DNA from: Euzebya pacifica
GTDB lineage: Bacteria; Actinomycetota; Nitriliruptoria; Euzebyales; Euzebyaceae
Reading direction: 5' to 3'
Assembly (NCBI RefSeq): GCF_003344865.1
Contig: NZ_CP031165.1
Location: 5,399,910 to 5,463,909 of the forward strand
Length of the DNA stretch: 64,000 nucleotides
Shown here piece by piece: positions 17,743 to 26,513 of this stretch. Position 1 is the stretch's first letter, and each line of letters begins with the position of its first letter. The notes below the pieces were generated by a model. That model did no database searches. It saw nothing but the letters and a program-made list of their open reading frames with translations, and was not told the DNA's origin. A program made the translations under genes and the position numbers.

Positions 17743-19014
17743 ATGCGCGTACTCGTGATCGGCGGCGGTGGCCGCGAACATGCCCTTTCCTGGGCGCTTG
17801 CCCGGTCGGCCTCGGTCGACCATGTGGTCTGTGCCCCCGGCAACGTCGGCATCGAGGGGGTCGCCGAGCGACGCCCGGTCGATGCGGAGGACCCAGCCGC
17901 GGTCGTCGCGCTGGCTCGCGACGTCGCGGCGGACCTCGTGGTCGTCGGCCCCGAGGCCCCCCTGGTCGCCGGCGTCGTCGACGCGCTGACCGAGGCGGGC
18001 ATCACGGCGTTCGGCCCGACGGCTGCAGCCGCGCGCCTCGAGGGGTCCAAGACCTTCGCCAAGGAAGTGATGCAGGCGGCCGGTGTGCCGACCGCGGGGT
18101 ACTGGAGCGGCACGGACGCCACAGCGGCCAAGGCGGCGCTGGACGGTTATGCCCCGCCGTACGTGATCAAGGCCGACGGGCTGGCTGCGGGCAAGGGCGT
18201 GCGGATCTGCGCGGACCGGGCCGAGGCCGAACGGGCAATCGACGACGCCTTGGTCGAGCGGGTCTTCGGCGACGCCGGCTCGGCGCTCGTGATCGAGGAG
18301 TTCCTCGACGGCCCCGAGTGCTCGTTGTTCGGCCTGTCCGACGGCACCCGCGTGGTCCCCCTGGCGCCCGCCCAGGACTTCAAGCGGGCGCTGGATGGCG
18401 ACGAGGGCCTCAACACCGGGGGCATGGGCGCCTATTCACCGGTCCCCGCGGTCGGTGCGGACATGGTGGCCGACATCCATGCCCGGGCGCTGCAGCCCGT
18501 CATCGACGAGATGGCCCGGCGCGGGACGCCGTTCGTCGGGGTGCTCTACGCCGGACTGGCCCTGACCAGCAAGGGGCCGAAGATCATCGAGTACAACGCG
18601 CGGTTCGGTGACCCCGAGACCCAGGTCGTGCTGCCTCGCCTCACCAGCGACCTCGGCCTGCTGCTGGAGGCCTGCGCGAAGGGCGACCTGACCACCGCCG
18701 GCCCGGTCACCTTCGGCGACGACGCCTGCGTGACGGTCGTGATGGCCAGCGACGGCTACCCCTCGAGCTACCCCAAGGGCCTTCCGATCACGGGCCTCGA
18801 GGCGGCCGACGCCCTCGACGGGGTCACGGTGTTCCACGCGGGTACCGCCGAGCGCGACGGGGCCGTGGTCACCAACGGCGGCCGTGTGCTGGCCGTCAGC
18901 GCCACCGGCAACTCCCTCGCCCTCGCCCGCGCCCGCGCCTACCAGGGCGTCGGCACGGTCGACTTCGACGGCGCACACCACCGCACCGACATCGCCGCCA
19001 CGCCCACCACCTGA
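17743..19014 (+). CDS. purD: Phosphoribosylamine-glycine ligase
   Basis: 423 residues, the usual GARS length. The start ATG 17743 gives the family N-terminus MRVLVIGGGGREHALSW; an in-frame upstream start would add a non-homologous tail. The ATP-grasp core includes VIKADGLAAGKGV, EEFLDGPECS and LNTGGMGAYSPVP, then IEYNARFGDPETQ. It catalyses the second step of de novo purine synthesis (phosphoribosylamine + glycine + ATP to GAR). No clear ribosome-binding site precedes the ATG, so the message may be leaderless. purB lies 5 kb away, with unrelated genes between. Confidence 0.97.
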   Translation: MRVLVIGGGGREHALSWALARSASVDHVVCAPGNVGIEGVAERRPVDAEDPAAVVALARDVAADLVVVGPEAPLVAGVVDALTEAGITAFGPTAAAARLEGSKTFAKEVMQAAGVPTAGYWSGTDATAAKAALDGYAPPYVIKADGLAAGKGVRICADRAEAERAIDDALVERVFGDAGSALVIEEFLDGPECSLFGLSDGTRVVPLAPAQDFKRALDGDEGLNTGGMGAYSPVPAVGADMVADIHARALQPVIDEMARRGTPFVGVLYAGLALTSKGPKIIEYNARFGDPETQVVLPRLTSDLGLLLEACAKGDLTTAGPVTFGDDACVTVVMASDGYPSSYPKGLPITGLEAADALDGVTVFHAGTAERDGAVVTNGGRVLAVSATGNSLALARARAYQGVGTVDFDGAHHRTDIAATPTT

Positions 19015-19062
19015 CACCCGGGCCAACCGTCGACCACGTCGCCGTCGACCTCACCTCCCCCC

Positions 19063-19182
19063 GGCGTGTGCGATACCCCTCCTCTGGAGGCGCCCATGCC
19101 ACCCGCCCCGGGCCGTTGGGCGCCTTCCCCACCCTCCCCGGGCGTGCATCGCACACACCGGCCGAGGGCGTGCGCGATTCAC
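19063..19182. repeat. Three 16-nt intergenic repeat copies, one inverted
   Basis: Copies at 19063-19078 (plus), 19144-19159 (minus) and 19167-19182 (plus) share GGYGTGYGCGATNCMC. The first and second form an inverted pair (GTGTGCGAT...ATCGCACAC) spanning 91 nt. They occupy the 253-nt gap between purD and the AraC-type gene, where I see no convincing gene. Function unknown. Confidence 0.5.
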
Positions 19183-19267
19183 GGCTGGAGGAGGTCGGGA
19201 AGTCCCACGCGGTGTCGGCCGGCCGCGCGCAGTCGGCGGGTTACCCGCGGCCAGGACGCACGGGCTG

Positions 19268-20233
19268 TCAGCCCCGGTCGCGCTGCCAGGCCGTGGGGGT
19301 TCGGCCCGTCCACCGGCGGAACGCGGCGATGAAGCTGGATGCCTCGGCGTAGCCCAGGCGCAGCGCGACGTCCTCGACCGCCAGCCGGCCGGTCGCCAGC
19401 ATCTCCGTGGCCAGCGACTCGCGTACCTCCTCCAGCAGGGTCCGGTAGCTGGCCCCCTCGCTGGCGAGCCGGCGACGCAACGTCCGGCCCGTCATGCCGA
19501 GGTCAGCGGCCACCACTTCCATCGGCGCCCCTTCGCCCAGCCGTTGGGTGATCAGCACACGTACCTGCTGGGCCACCCCCGACCGTGCCCGGCGCGACGC
19601 CACAAGCTCCTCGCACATGCCCTCGTACATCGCGCGTGTGCGGGCGTCCCCCTGGGGGAGGGGGCTGGACAGGTAGTCAAGGCCAACTTCGAGGACCCCG
19701 TCGACGAACCGGGGCGGCGGCCGGCCCGGCAGGAGCTCGCCCAGCACCGTCTCCACGGCGGCGGTGTCCCGCCCGTGTACGAAGGCCGCAACGTCGGAGG
19801 GGACTCCGTCGGTCGACAGGCTGATCCGCACCCGGCCCTCCTCCGCGACGACGACCGGTAGGGCGAGGGCGAAGGAGAGGTCCCAGAACCGCAGGGCCAC
19901 GTTGACCGCATCCAGCATCGTGACGCTCGACAGCAGGGCGAAGCCGAAGATGCCGAACGTGCTGACGTGATAGCGCATCCCGACCGCTCGCCCCTCCGCG
20001 CCGTACCCGGCAGGATCGACGCCGCGGAGCAGGTTGCGCACGACCCGCAGCTCCTGCCCGGCGGTGACCTGGTGTTGGCTGTCGGCCAGGTCGGCCACCG
20101 ACAGACCGGACCCGGCCAGCACCCGTTCGGGTGGGACTCCCCGATCGGCGGCGTGCGCGACGAGCAGCACCGTCGACGACACCCCACGGGGGAAGTCGAA
20201 GGCGCGGGCGGCCGGTGGCTCGATGGGCAGCAC
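19268..20233 (-). CDS. AraC-family transcriptional regulator
   Basis: 321 residues from GTG 20233, the likely start; longer in-frame starts run into the divergent promoter region. Residues 1-200 fit the AraC_binding_2/arabinose-binding-like domain (PF12625 type), and the last 100 are an AraC double helix-turn-helix (VAADLGMTGRTLRRRLASEG and LRLGYAEASSFIAAFRRW). It is divergent from the flavin monooxygenase, 91 nt apart. Regulators of this subfamily often activate neighbouring monooxygenase or ketone-degradation genes, so it probably controls 20325-22462. Confidence 0.88.
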   Translation of the reverse strand: MLPIEPPAARAFDFPRGVSSTVLLVAHAADRGVPPERVLAGSGLSVADLADSQHQVTAGQELRVVRNLLRGVDPAGYGAEGRAVGMRYHVSTFGIFGFALLSSVTMLDAVNVALRFWDLSFALALPVVVAEEGRVRISLSTDGVPSDVAAFVHGRDTAAVETVLGELLPGRPPPRFVDGVLEVGLDYLSSPLPQGDARTRAMYEGMCEELVASRRARSGVAQQVRVLITQRLGEGAPMEVVAADLGMTGRTLRRRLASEGASYRTLLEEVRESLATEMLATGRLAVEDVALRLGYAEASSFIAAFRRWTGRTPTAWQRDRG

Positions 20234-20324
20234 ACGGCCATTCTGCCGGAGCCTGTCCGGAATCCTCGATCGGTTGTCCGGCCATCGCTTCGGCACCATC
20301 ACGCCGACCCCCTACCGTGCCCTC

Positions 20325-21845
20325 ATGCCCGAGCCGACCACATCCAGCAGCGCCCGCTCCGCCCGCCACGAACGCTCCCCGAGGATCCTCGTGATCGGTG
20401 CCGGCTTCGGTGGCCTCGGTCTCGCCATGGCGCTGCGGCGGGCCGGCCACGACCGCGTCACCATCCTGGAACGGGCCGACGACGTGGGCGGCGTGTGGCG
20501 CGACAACACCTACCCGCAGGCAGCCTGCGACGTGCCGTCGTCGTTGTACTCGTGGTCCTTCGCGCCGCAGCCGACCTGGTCGCGTCGGTACAGCCAGCAG
20601 CCCGACATCCTGTCCTACATCCGCCGCACCGCGGAGGAGGAGGGGGTGCTCGCGACGGTGCGGACCGGCGTGGAGGTGACCGCCGCGACCTTCGACGACG
20701 CCACCCGCGTGTGGCACGTCGACACCGCCTCCGGGGAACGCTTCGAGGCCGAGGTGCTCGTGCCCGCCGTCGGGCAGCTGTCCCAGCCCTCCATCCCCTC
20801 GATCCCCGGGGCCGAGGCCTTCGCCGGGACTGCCTTCCACTCCGCCCGCTGGCGACACGACGTCGACCTGACCGGCAAGCGGGTCGCCGTGGTCGGCACC
20901 GGCGCCAGCGCCATCCAGTTCGTCCCCGGCATCGTCGACGACGTCGGCGCCATGACGGTCTTCCAGCGCTCCGCGCCGTACGTGGTCCCCAAGCCCGACC
21001 GGGCCTACACCGGGCTCCACCACCGGGCGTTCGAGCGGTGGCCCGCCACCCAGCAGGTCGGCCGGCGGCTGACCCGCAGCCTCTCGGAGTGGTTCAACCG
21101 CTCCTTCGAGCAGGGCGGGGTGCTGCAGCCCGTGCTGCGGGCCACGTGGCAGGCGACGCTGTGGGCGCAGGTCCGCGACGCCGACCTGCGCGTGCGGCTG
21201 GTGCCTGATTACCCGCTGGGCTGCAAGCGCGTGCTGTTCTCCAACGACTGGTACCCGGCGCTGGACCGCGACCATGTCGACGTCGTGACCGACGACATCG
21301 TCGAGGTACGACCCGAGGGGCTCGTGACCGCCGACGGACGGCTCCACGAAGCCGACGTGATCATCTGGGGCACCGGCTTCGCGGCCACCCGCTTCCTGGA
21401 CGGCATCGACGTCACCGGACGCGAGGGCTTGGACCTGCACGGCGTGTGGGCCGACGGGGCCCGTGCCCACCTGGGCCTCGCCGTGCCGGGCTTCCCACAG
21501 CTCTTCGTGATGTACGGCCCCAACACCAACCTCGGTGGGTCCTCCATCATCCAGATGCTGGAAGCGCAGGCGAGCTGGATCGTCCAGGTCGTGGACGCCA
21601 TCGCCGAGGGTCGGGTGGGCTGCGTCGACGTCCGTGCCGACGTCGCCGGTGCCTACGACGCCGAGATGCAGGAACGGCTCGGCGAGAGCATCTGGAGCGC
21701 CTGCACCAGCTGGTACACCGACGGCGGGCGCATCACGACCAACTGGCCGGGCCTCGTGGCGGAGTACGAGCGACGCCTGGCACGGGTCGACTTCGACGAG
21801 CTGGTCGACGTCGCCGTCCCCGCCACCGCCGGAGGTGCCCTGTGA
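20325..21845 (+). CDS. FAD-dependent (Baeyer-Villiger-type) monooxygenase
   Basis: 506 residues from ATG 20325. An FAD-binding GAGFGG lies at residues 25-30 and an NADPH-type Rossmann motif VVGTGASA near 187. FAGTAFHSARW near 166-176 matches the Baeyer-Villiger fingerprint FxGxxxHxxxW, though the next residue is Arg rather than Pro or Asp. These enzymes insert oxygen into ketones, or oxidise heteroatoms, with NADPH and O2. The stop overlaps the next gene's GTG by 4 nt. With the AraC regulator it suggests breakdown of a ketone, terpenoid or steroid; the substrate is unknown. Confidence 0.9.
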   Translation: MPEPTTSSSARSARHERSPRILVIGAGFGGLGLAMALRRAGHDRVTILERADDVGGVWRDNTYPQAACDVPSSLYSWSFAPQPTWSRRYSQQPDILSYIRRTAEEEGVLATVRTGVEVTAATFDDATRVWHVDTASGERFEAEVLVPAVGQLSQPSIPSIPGAEAFAGTAFHSARWRHDVDLTGKRVAVVGTGASAIQFVPGIVDDVGAMTVFQRSAPYVVPKPDRAYTGLHHRAFERWPATQQVGRRLTRSLSEWFNRSFEQGGVLQPVLRATWQATLWAQVRDADLRVRLVPDYPLGCKRVLFSNDWYPALDRDHVDVVTDDIVEVRPEGLVTADGRLHEADVIIWGTGFAATRFLDGIDVTGREGLDLHGVWADGARAHLGLAVPGFPQLFVMYGPNTNLGGSSIIQMLEAQASWIVQVVDAIAEGRVGCVDVRADVAGAYDAEMQERLGESIWSACTSWYTDGGRITTNWPGLVAEYERRLARVDFDELVDVAVPATAGGAL

Positions 21846-22462
21846 CCACGTATCCCCCCGAGCCGTGGGACCTGCGCGGCAACGGCGCCATCACGGTGTG
21901 GCACGTCGACCACGACCGGTTGCCGATCCTGCCGAAGGGCACGCGCCCCCTCACCGTCGCGGGCCGCGCGGTCGTCGCCACCGCGTTCGTGCGCTACGAC
22001 GAACGCGGCCTGATGGGCTACCACGAGCTGCTGGCGGCGGTCGTGGTCCGCCACGGCCTGCGCCCCGCGCTGTCGATCACCGACATCTGGGTCGACAGCG
22101 AGGTCTCCATGGCCGGCGGTCGCGGCCTGTGGGGCATCCCCAAGCAGATGGCCACCTTCGACGTCGGGTACCGATCCTGGTCGGCCGAGACGCCGGAGGG
22201 GGTCGCTGCCACGGCCGAGGTCGAACCCACGGGGGGCCCTGACCTGCGGCTGCCGATCACGCTGCCGGGCCGGGTCGTGCAGACGCTCGCCGGTCGCACC
22301 GTCGCCTCCCGCATCCGCGCAGGCGGACGGGTTCGACGGGCGCGGGCCACGTGGGACGTGCCGGCCGACGGACCCCTCGGGTGGCTGGCCGGTGCGTCCC
22401 CGATGGTGCACGTGCTCGCCCCGGACTTCGCCATGGCGTTCGGCTCGGGGACGCGACGCTGA
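21842..22462 (+). CDS. Acetoacetate decarboxylase-like protein
   Basis: 206 residues from GTG 21842, translationally coupled to the monooxygenase. It fits PF06314: LWGIPKQMATF carries a lysine (Lys101) where acetoacetate decarboxylase has its Schiff-base lysine. Members decarboxylate beta-keto acids or act on other carbonyl compounds. The pairing with a flavin monooxygenase suggests joint catabolism of a ketone. Function by homology only. Confidence 0.82.
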   Translation: MTTYPPEPWDLRGNGAITVWHVDHDRLPILPKGTRPLTVAGRAVVATAFVRYDERGLMGYHELLAAVVVRHGLRPALSITDIWVDSEVSMAGGRGLWGIPKQMATFDVGYRSWSAETPEGVAATAEVEPTGGPDLRLPITLPGRVVQTLAGRTVASRIRAGGRVRRARATWDVPADGPLGWLAGASPMVHVLAPDFAMAFGSGTRR

Positions 22463-22517
22463 CACCAGCGTGACAGCGGTCCGTTGTCGACGGCCGACCG
22501 CTGTAGCCTCGGCCCGG

Positions 22518-24068
22518 ATGACGGGAAGGACAGGGAGGGACGGTGATCGGGCGACGTCGTCGCCCGCGCGCCCCCGAGCCCATGCCGTCCTCGTCGTGCT
22601 GCTCGCGGCCCTGTTCCTGCTGGCGGCCTGCACCGGCGACCCCGAGCCGTCGCCGTCGGCCAGTGACGAGGCCGCCGACTCCGGTCCCGGTGCACCAGAG
22701 GTCCCCATCGCCACCGAACCGGCCCCGCAGGGCCTGCCCACGCCAGCGAATCCGGATCCGGTCGACATGCTCGACGAGATGGAACCTCCGGCACCGGGGA
22801 ACACGGTGCTCGTCCACCTCGAGGGTCCGCTCGGCAACCGCGAGGCCACCGATGTGGTCGTCCGTACCGAGGAGGGGGAGGAGGTGGACCGTTTCCGCCT
22901 GCCCGGTGCCGTGGGCATGTGGGCAGCGCCAGGGGCCTCCGAGGCCCTCATCCGCACACTGCCGGACGGGTTCGCTCGCTACGACGCCGTCAGCGGGCAG
23001 CTGGCCCTGGTGAGCTTCGGGATGGACGATCCGCCGTCGCCGTCGGTGGTCCCCGGCGACGGGATCCACGGGCCGACGGTCCTGTGGGAGCCCGACGACC
23101 TGACGACCATGTTGCGCCTGGACTCGGGGACCGTGACCCCGATGGAGGACCTGGTGGCTCCGGGTTCCTCGGTGGTGGCCTCGTCCCGCAGCGGGTCCGT
23201 GGTGCTGCTCGACCTGCCGAACGGGTTCGCCGTGCTCCAGACGCGGACCGCCGAGGTCCGTCCGCTGGACGCGGTGGCCGTGGCCCTGTCCGAGTCGGGG
23301 TTGACGGTGGCAAGCGTGGGCCCGCCTCCGGACCGCCAGGTCGTCGTCGAGGCGGTGGACGGCAGCACCCGGCGGGTCGTCGGGACGGTCGAACAACCTG
23401 CCGTGCCGCATCCGTTGGAGGACGGGCGCGTGCTGCTCCTGGGCCAGGCCCCCGGGATCATGGGCGTTGACGGCACGATCACGCCGCTGGAACCCTCCGC
23501 GCCACTGATGACACCGATCCGCGTCTCGGCCGACGGGACCACGGCCCTCGCGGTGTCCGGGGACGGCCTCGCCATCGTCGACCTGACCACCGGGACCGCC
23601 ACGCCCGTCCCCGATTCGACGGGTTACGAGCCGATGCGGCTGGGCCCGGGCAGTGTGCTGTGGGCCACCGGCACCGACGGCACGGTCCCGGGCGGCCTGG
23701 TCGTCGACCCCGCCACCAGGAACATCACGAGGTTCCTGGCCGACCTGCCGATCCGGAGCGTCGACTCGTTGTCCGCGGACGGCCGCACGATCACCGTCAC
23801 CGTCGCGACCGACATCGGCGCCTCCTCGATGCTCGTGCGGGCCGACGGTTCCTCGATGCCCCTGCTGGACGGCGCCGACCGATCCACTGGGTCGGTCCAC
23901 CCCGGTGGTGAGGAGATCGCGGTGGCGGTGCTCACCGGCGACGACCGTCGCCTCGTCGTGGGCCTGGTCGCCGACGGGGTGATGTCACCCATCGCGGAGG
24001 TACCGACGGGCCGCGATCCGGTCTGGCTGTCGACGGTCGGTCCCGATCCGGTGGCCGTGCGGCAGTGA
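22518..24068 (+). CDS. Lipoprotein with beta-propeller-like body
   Basis: 516 residues from ATG 22518. An n-region rich in Arg and a hydrophobic core lead to the lipobox LLAAC (Cys38), then a Pro/Ser/Asp-rich linker to about residue 90. The remainder consists of repeated short beta-strand units of about 40-45 residues (for example IRVSADGTTALAVSGDGLAIVDL), as in WD40/TolB-like propellers. Exported and membrane-anchored; ligand unknown. It lies alone, convergent with purB. Confidence 0.75.
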   Translation: MTGRTGRDGDRATSSPARPRAHAVLVVLLAALFLLAACTGDPEPSPSASDEAADSGPGAPEVPIATEPAPQGLPTPANPDPVDMLDEMEPPAPGNTVLVHLEGPLGNREATDVVVRTEEGEEVDRFRLPGAVGMWAAPGASEALIRTLPDGFARYDAVSGQLALVSFGMDDPPSPSVVPGDGIHGPTVLWEPDDLTTMLRLDSGTVTPMEDLVAPGSSVVASSRSGSVVLLDLPNGFAVLQTRTAEVRPLDAVAVALSESGLTVASVGPPPDRQVVVEAVDGSTRRVVGTVEQPAVPHPLEDGRVLLLGQAPGIMGVDGTITPLEPSAPLMTPIRVSADGTTALAVSGDGLAIVDLTTGTATPVPDSTGYEPMRLGPGSVLWATGTDGTVPGGLVVDPATRNITRFLADLPIRSVDSLSADGRTITVTVATDIGASSMLVRADGSSMPLLDGADRSTGSVHPGGEEIAVAVLTGDDRRLVVGLVADGVMSPIAEVPTGRDPVWLSTVGPDPVAVRQ

Positions 24069-24105
24069 GCCAGTCAGCGGTGTCCCGCTCGGCGGCGAAC
24101 CGCTG

Positions 24106-25533
24106 TCAGAGGATGTCGCCGGGTGTGTAGCCGGCGGCCTCGGGGAACCGCGACGTCCACTCCTCCACGGTGCGGGCGAACGCGGCCACCTGCCGGGGTG
24201 CCGCGCCGACGAAGGCCGCCGGATCGGCGAGGAGGTCGTCGAGGGCCGCCCGGTCCAGGGGAAGCCGGTCGTCGGCGGCGAGCCGGTCGAGCAGGTCGTT
24301 GTCGACCCGTCCCTCCTCCCGCATGGCCAGCGCCACCGCCACGGCGTGCTCCTTGATGACCTCGTGCACGACCTCGCGGCCCACTCCTCGCTGCACGGCG
24401 GCGACCAGGATGCGGGTCGTCCCGAGGAAGGGCAGGTAGCGGTCCAGCTCGCGCTGGATCACCGCCGGGTAGACCCCCAGTTCGTCGAGCACGGTCAGGA
24501 ACGTCTCGAACAGCCCGTCGATGGCCATGAAGGCGTCGGGCAGCATGACCCGCCGGACCACCGAGCAGGACACGTCACCTTCGTTCCACTGGTCGCCGAC
24601 CAGTCCGGTGGCCATCGTCAGGTGACCGGACAGGATCACCGCGAAGCCGTTGACACGCTCGCACGAGCGGCTGTTCATCTTGTGGGGCATGGCCGAGCTG
24701 CCGACCTGGCCGGGCTTGAACCCCTCGGTGGCCAGCTCCTGCCCGGCCATCAGCCGCAGGGTGCGAGCGAGGTTGGCCGGCCCGGAGGCGACCTGCACCA
24801 GCGCCGAGACGACGTCGAGGTCCAGTGACCGCGGATAGACCTGACCGACGTTGTCGAGGGTCCGGGCGAACCCGAGGTGCTCGGCGACGCGCTGCTCGAG
24901 CTGGTCGACCGCGTCGGCGCCGCCGAGGAGGTCGAGCTGGTCCAGCTGCGTCCCGACGGGGCCCTTGATCCCACGCAGGGGGTACCGCGCGATCAGCTCG
25001 TCGAGGCGGACGGTGGCCTGCAGCAGCTCCTCCCCGAAGTTGGCCAGCCGCTTGCCGAGGGTGATCGCCTGGGCCGGCACGTTGTGGGTACGACCGGTCA
25101 TGACCAGCTCGGCATGCTCGGTCGCCAACCGCTGGATCCGGGCGAGCGCGGCGACGCAACGATCACGGACCAGCTGGAGGCCCCGGAGGACCTGCAGCTG
25201 CTCGACGTTCTCGGTGAGGTCGCGAGAGGTCATGCCCTTGTGCACGTGCTCGTGGCCGGCGAGGGCGGAGAACTCCTCGATGCGGGCCTTGACGTCGTGG
25301 CGGGTGACCCGTTCACGGGCGGCGATGGAGTCCAGGTCGACGGTGTCCACCACGGCCTCGTAGGCCGCGATCGCGTCGACGGGGACGTCGACGCCGAGGT
25401 CACGCTGGCCACGCAGGACGGCAAGCCACAGCTGTCGTTCGAGGACGACCTTTCCCTCCGGCGACCAGATGTCGGTCATCGGCGGGGAGGCGTAACGGGC
25501 GGCCAGGACGTTGGGAACGGTGGAGGAGGTCAC
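24106..25533 (-). CDS. purB: Adenylosuccinate lyase
   Basis: 475 residues from GTG 25533, which fits the family N-terminus (...ARYASPPMTDIWSPEGKVVLERQLWL region). The fumarase/aspartase superfamily signature GSSAMPHKMN lies near residues 277-286, with TGRTHNVPAQ earlier. It catalyses two steps: SAICAR to AICAR plus fumarate, and adenylosuccinate to AMP. No strong ribosome-binding site is seen. Convergent with the lipoprotein gene, 37 nt apart. Confidence 0.96.
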   Translation of the reverse strand: MTSSTVPNVLAARYASPPMTDIWSPEGKVVLERQLWLAVLRGQRDLGVDVPVDAIAAYEAVVDTVDLDSIAARERVTRHDVKARIEEFSALAGHEHVHKGMTSRDLTENVEQLQVLRGLQLVRDRCVAALARIQRLATEHAELVMTGRTHNVPAQAITLGKRLANFGEELLQATVRLDELIARYPLRGIKGPVGTQLDQLDLLGGADAVDQLEQRVAEHLGFARTLDNVGQVYPRSLDLDVVSALVQVASGPANLARTLRLMAGQELATEGFKPGQVGSSAMPHKMNSRSCERVNGFAVILSGHLTMATGLVGDQWNEGDVSCSVVRRVMLPDAFMAIDGLFETFLTVLDELGVYPAVIQRELDRYLPFLGTTRILVAAVQRGVGREVVHEVIKEHAVAVALAMREEGRVDNDLLDRLAADDRLPLDRAALDDLLADPAAFVGAAPRQVAAFARTVEEWTSRFPEAAGYTPGDIL

Positions 25534-25641
25534 GGGGTGGAGGATGACACAGCCGCCGTCGGCTGCAGGCCGTCCGCCGGGCCGACCCCACCGGCGGCTC
25601 GAGCCACCCCGCGGGGCGGACAAGCGGCACTCCCTGTATCG

Positions 25642-25704
25642 ATGGCATTCGACGTACAGTTGACAGCAGAGGTGGCCAGCCGTCCCCACGGCGCGGCCGC
25701 CTGA
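25642..25704 (+). CDS. Possible 20-residue ORF ending in a terminator
   Basis: An ATG at 25642 opens a 20-codon frame whose TGA (25702-25704) starts the left arm of the plus-strand terminator at 25702-25742. No good ribosome-binding site is visible. It could be a leader peptide or chance; I report it because a strong plus-strand terminator here has no other obvious gene to serve. Confidence 0.2.
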   Translation: MAFDVQLTAEVASRPHGAAA

Positions 25705-25742
25705 CGCCCCCGGTCCCACCCCCCGGGGGCGTCACTTCTTTT
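25702..25742 (+). terminator. Intrinsic terminator, plus strand, with no clear upstream gene
   Basis: A 12-bp perfect stem (25702-25713 with 25723-25734), 9-nt loop, then CTTCTTTT on the plus strand. The neighbouring protein genes (purB, precorrin-2 dehydrogenase) are both on the minus strand. It therefore implies an unannotated plus-strand transcript or antisense RNA from the purB 5' side. The rest of the 369-nt gap 25534-25902 holds the repeats at 25743-25884. Confidence 0.75.
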
Positions 25743-25884
25743 GCGTGTCGGACCAGTCGACCCCCCTGCGACCGAGACGACACACCCCGGAGGCGTGTCG
25801 GACCAGTCGACCCCCTCGCGACCGAGACGACACACCCCGGAGGCGTGTCGGACCAGTCGACCCCCTCGCGACGGAGCCGACACG
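25743..25884. repeat. Three tandem 50-nt repeats, each with a 37-nt TGTCG...CGACA element
   Basis: Units begin at 25743, 25793 and 25843. Each contains a 37-nt element (25746-25782, 25796-25832, 25846-25882) starting TGTCGGACCAGTCGACC and ending CGACA, separated by an identical 13 nt. Copies differ at few positions; the third has the best inverted ends (TGTCGG...CCGACA). It lies 20 nt downstream of the precorrin-2 dehydrogenase stop. It shares length and ends with the elements at 38375 and 60533/60605. Confidence 0.85.
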
Positions 25885-25902
25885 GGTGGGGTGGGTGGGT
25901 CG

Positions 25903-26511
25903 TCAGCGGCCGTGGAGGACCTCGGCGGGGGACGGGGGGCTGGGGGAGGGGTCGAGGGCGGCGTCGACGGCGCGACGCCAGCGGTCACGGCGTTCGGCGG
26001 GAGGCACCTCGGCGAGCGCGGCACGGACGCCGGGGTCCCGGCGCAGCGCGGCGAGGGTGCGGGCGGCGTCGGCCCAGCGGCCGTCGAGCGTCGCCTCGAG
26101 GTGCTGGCGCAAGCGCTTGGTGAGGGCGGGGGCGCCGGTCGACACCGCGACGAGCAGGTCCTCGTCGCGGATGACCGACGGGACGGCCACCGGCCCGCGA
26201 CCGTCGATGCGCAGACACCAGGTCCCAGCCTCTTCGGCTTCGGCGTGGACGGCGTCGTCGACCGCCGGAACCCCCGTGGCCGCCACGACCAGCCAGGTGG
26301 GCGGGGTGGTCGCCAGGTCGCCGGCCTGCCATTGCCGCTCGTGATGGGTGGCGACGGCCGCGAGGTCCGGGTGGCAGGTCGGGCTGATGACGTGCACCTC
26401 GGCCCCTGCCGTGGCGAAGGGGACGACCTTGGCGACCGCGACCGGGCCGCCGCCCACGCAGGTGACCCGCCGGCCGGCGAGGTCCAGCAGCAGCGGCGTG
26501 CGGGCGACCAC
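25903..26511 (-). CDS. Precorrin-2 dehydrogenase / sirohydrochlorin ferrochelatase-like protein (CysG N-terminal type)
   Basis: 202 residues from GTG 26511, 2 nt after the rex stop, so co-translated with rex. The N-terminal Rossmann segment VTCVGGGPVAVAKV and the later VSTGAPALTKRLRQHLE match the siroheme-synthase N-terminal module (PF13241 plus the following helical domain). It should oxidise precorrin-2 with NAD+ on the way to siroheme, needed by sulfite and nitrite reductases. The link to rex parallels the rex-hemACD order of Streptomyces, but hemA, hemC and hemD are not next to it here. Confidence 0.87.
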   Translation of the reverse strand: MVARTPLLLDLAGRRVTCVGGGPVAVAKVVPFATAGAEVHVISPTCHPDLAAVATHHERQWQAGDLATTPPTWLVVAATGVPAVDDAVHAEAEEAGTWCLRIDGRGPVAVPSVIRDEDLLVAVSTGAPALTKRLRQHLEATLDGRWADAARTLAALRRDPGVRAALAEVPPAERRDRWRRAVDAALDPSPSPPSPAEVLHGR

Positions 26512-26513
26512 CG

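Noticed and set aside
20034-20324. Longer N-terminus for the flavin monooxygenase
   Set aside because: It would overlap the divergent AraC-type gene and adds Arg/Ser-rich residues without homology; the FAD motif spacing fits ATG 20325.
25743-25884. CRISPR-like array of three repeats
   Set aside because: The 13-nt gaps are identical to each other, so these are plain tandem repeats.
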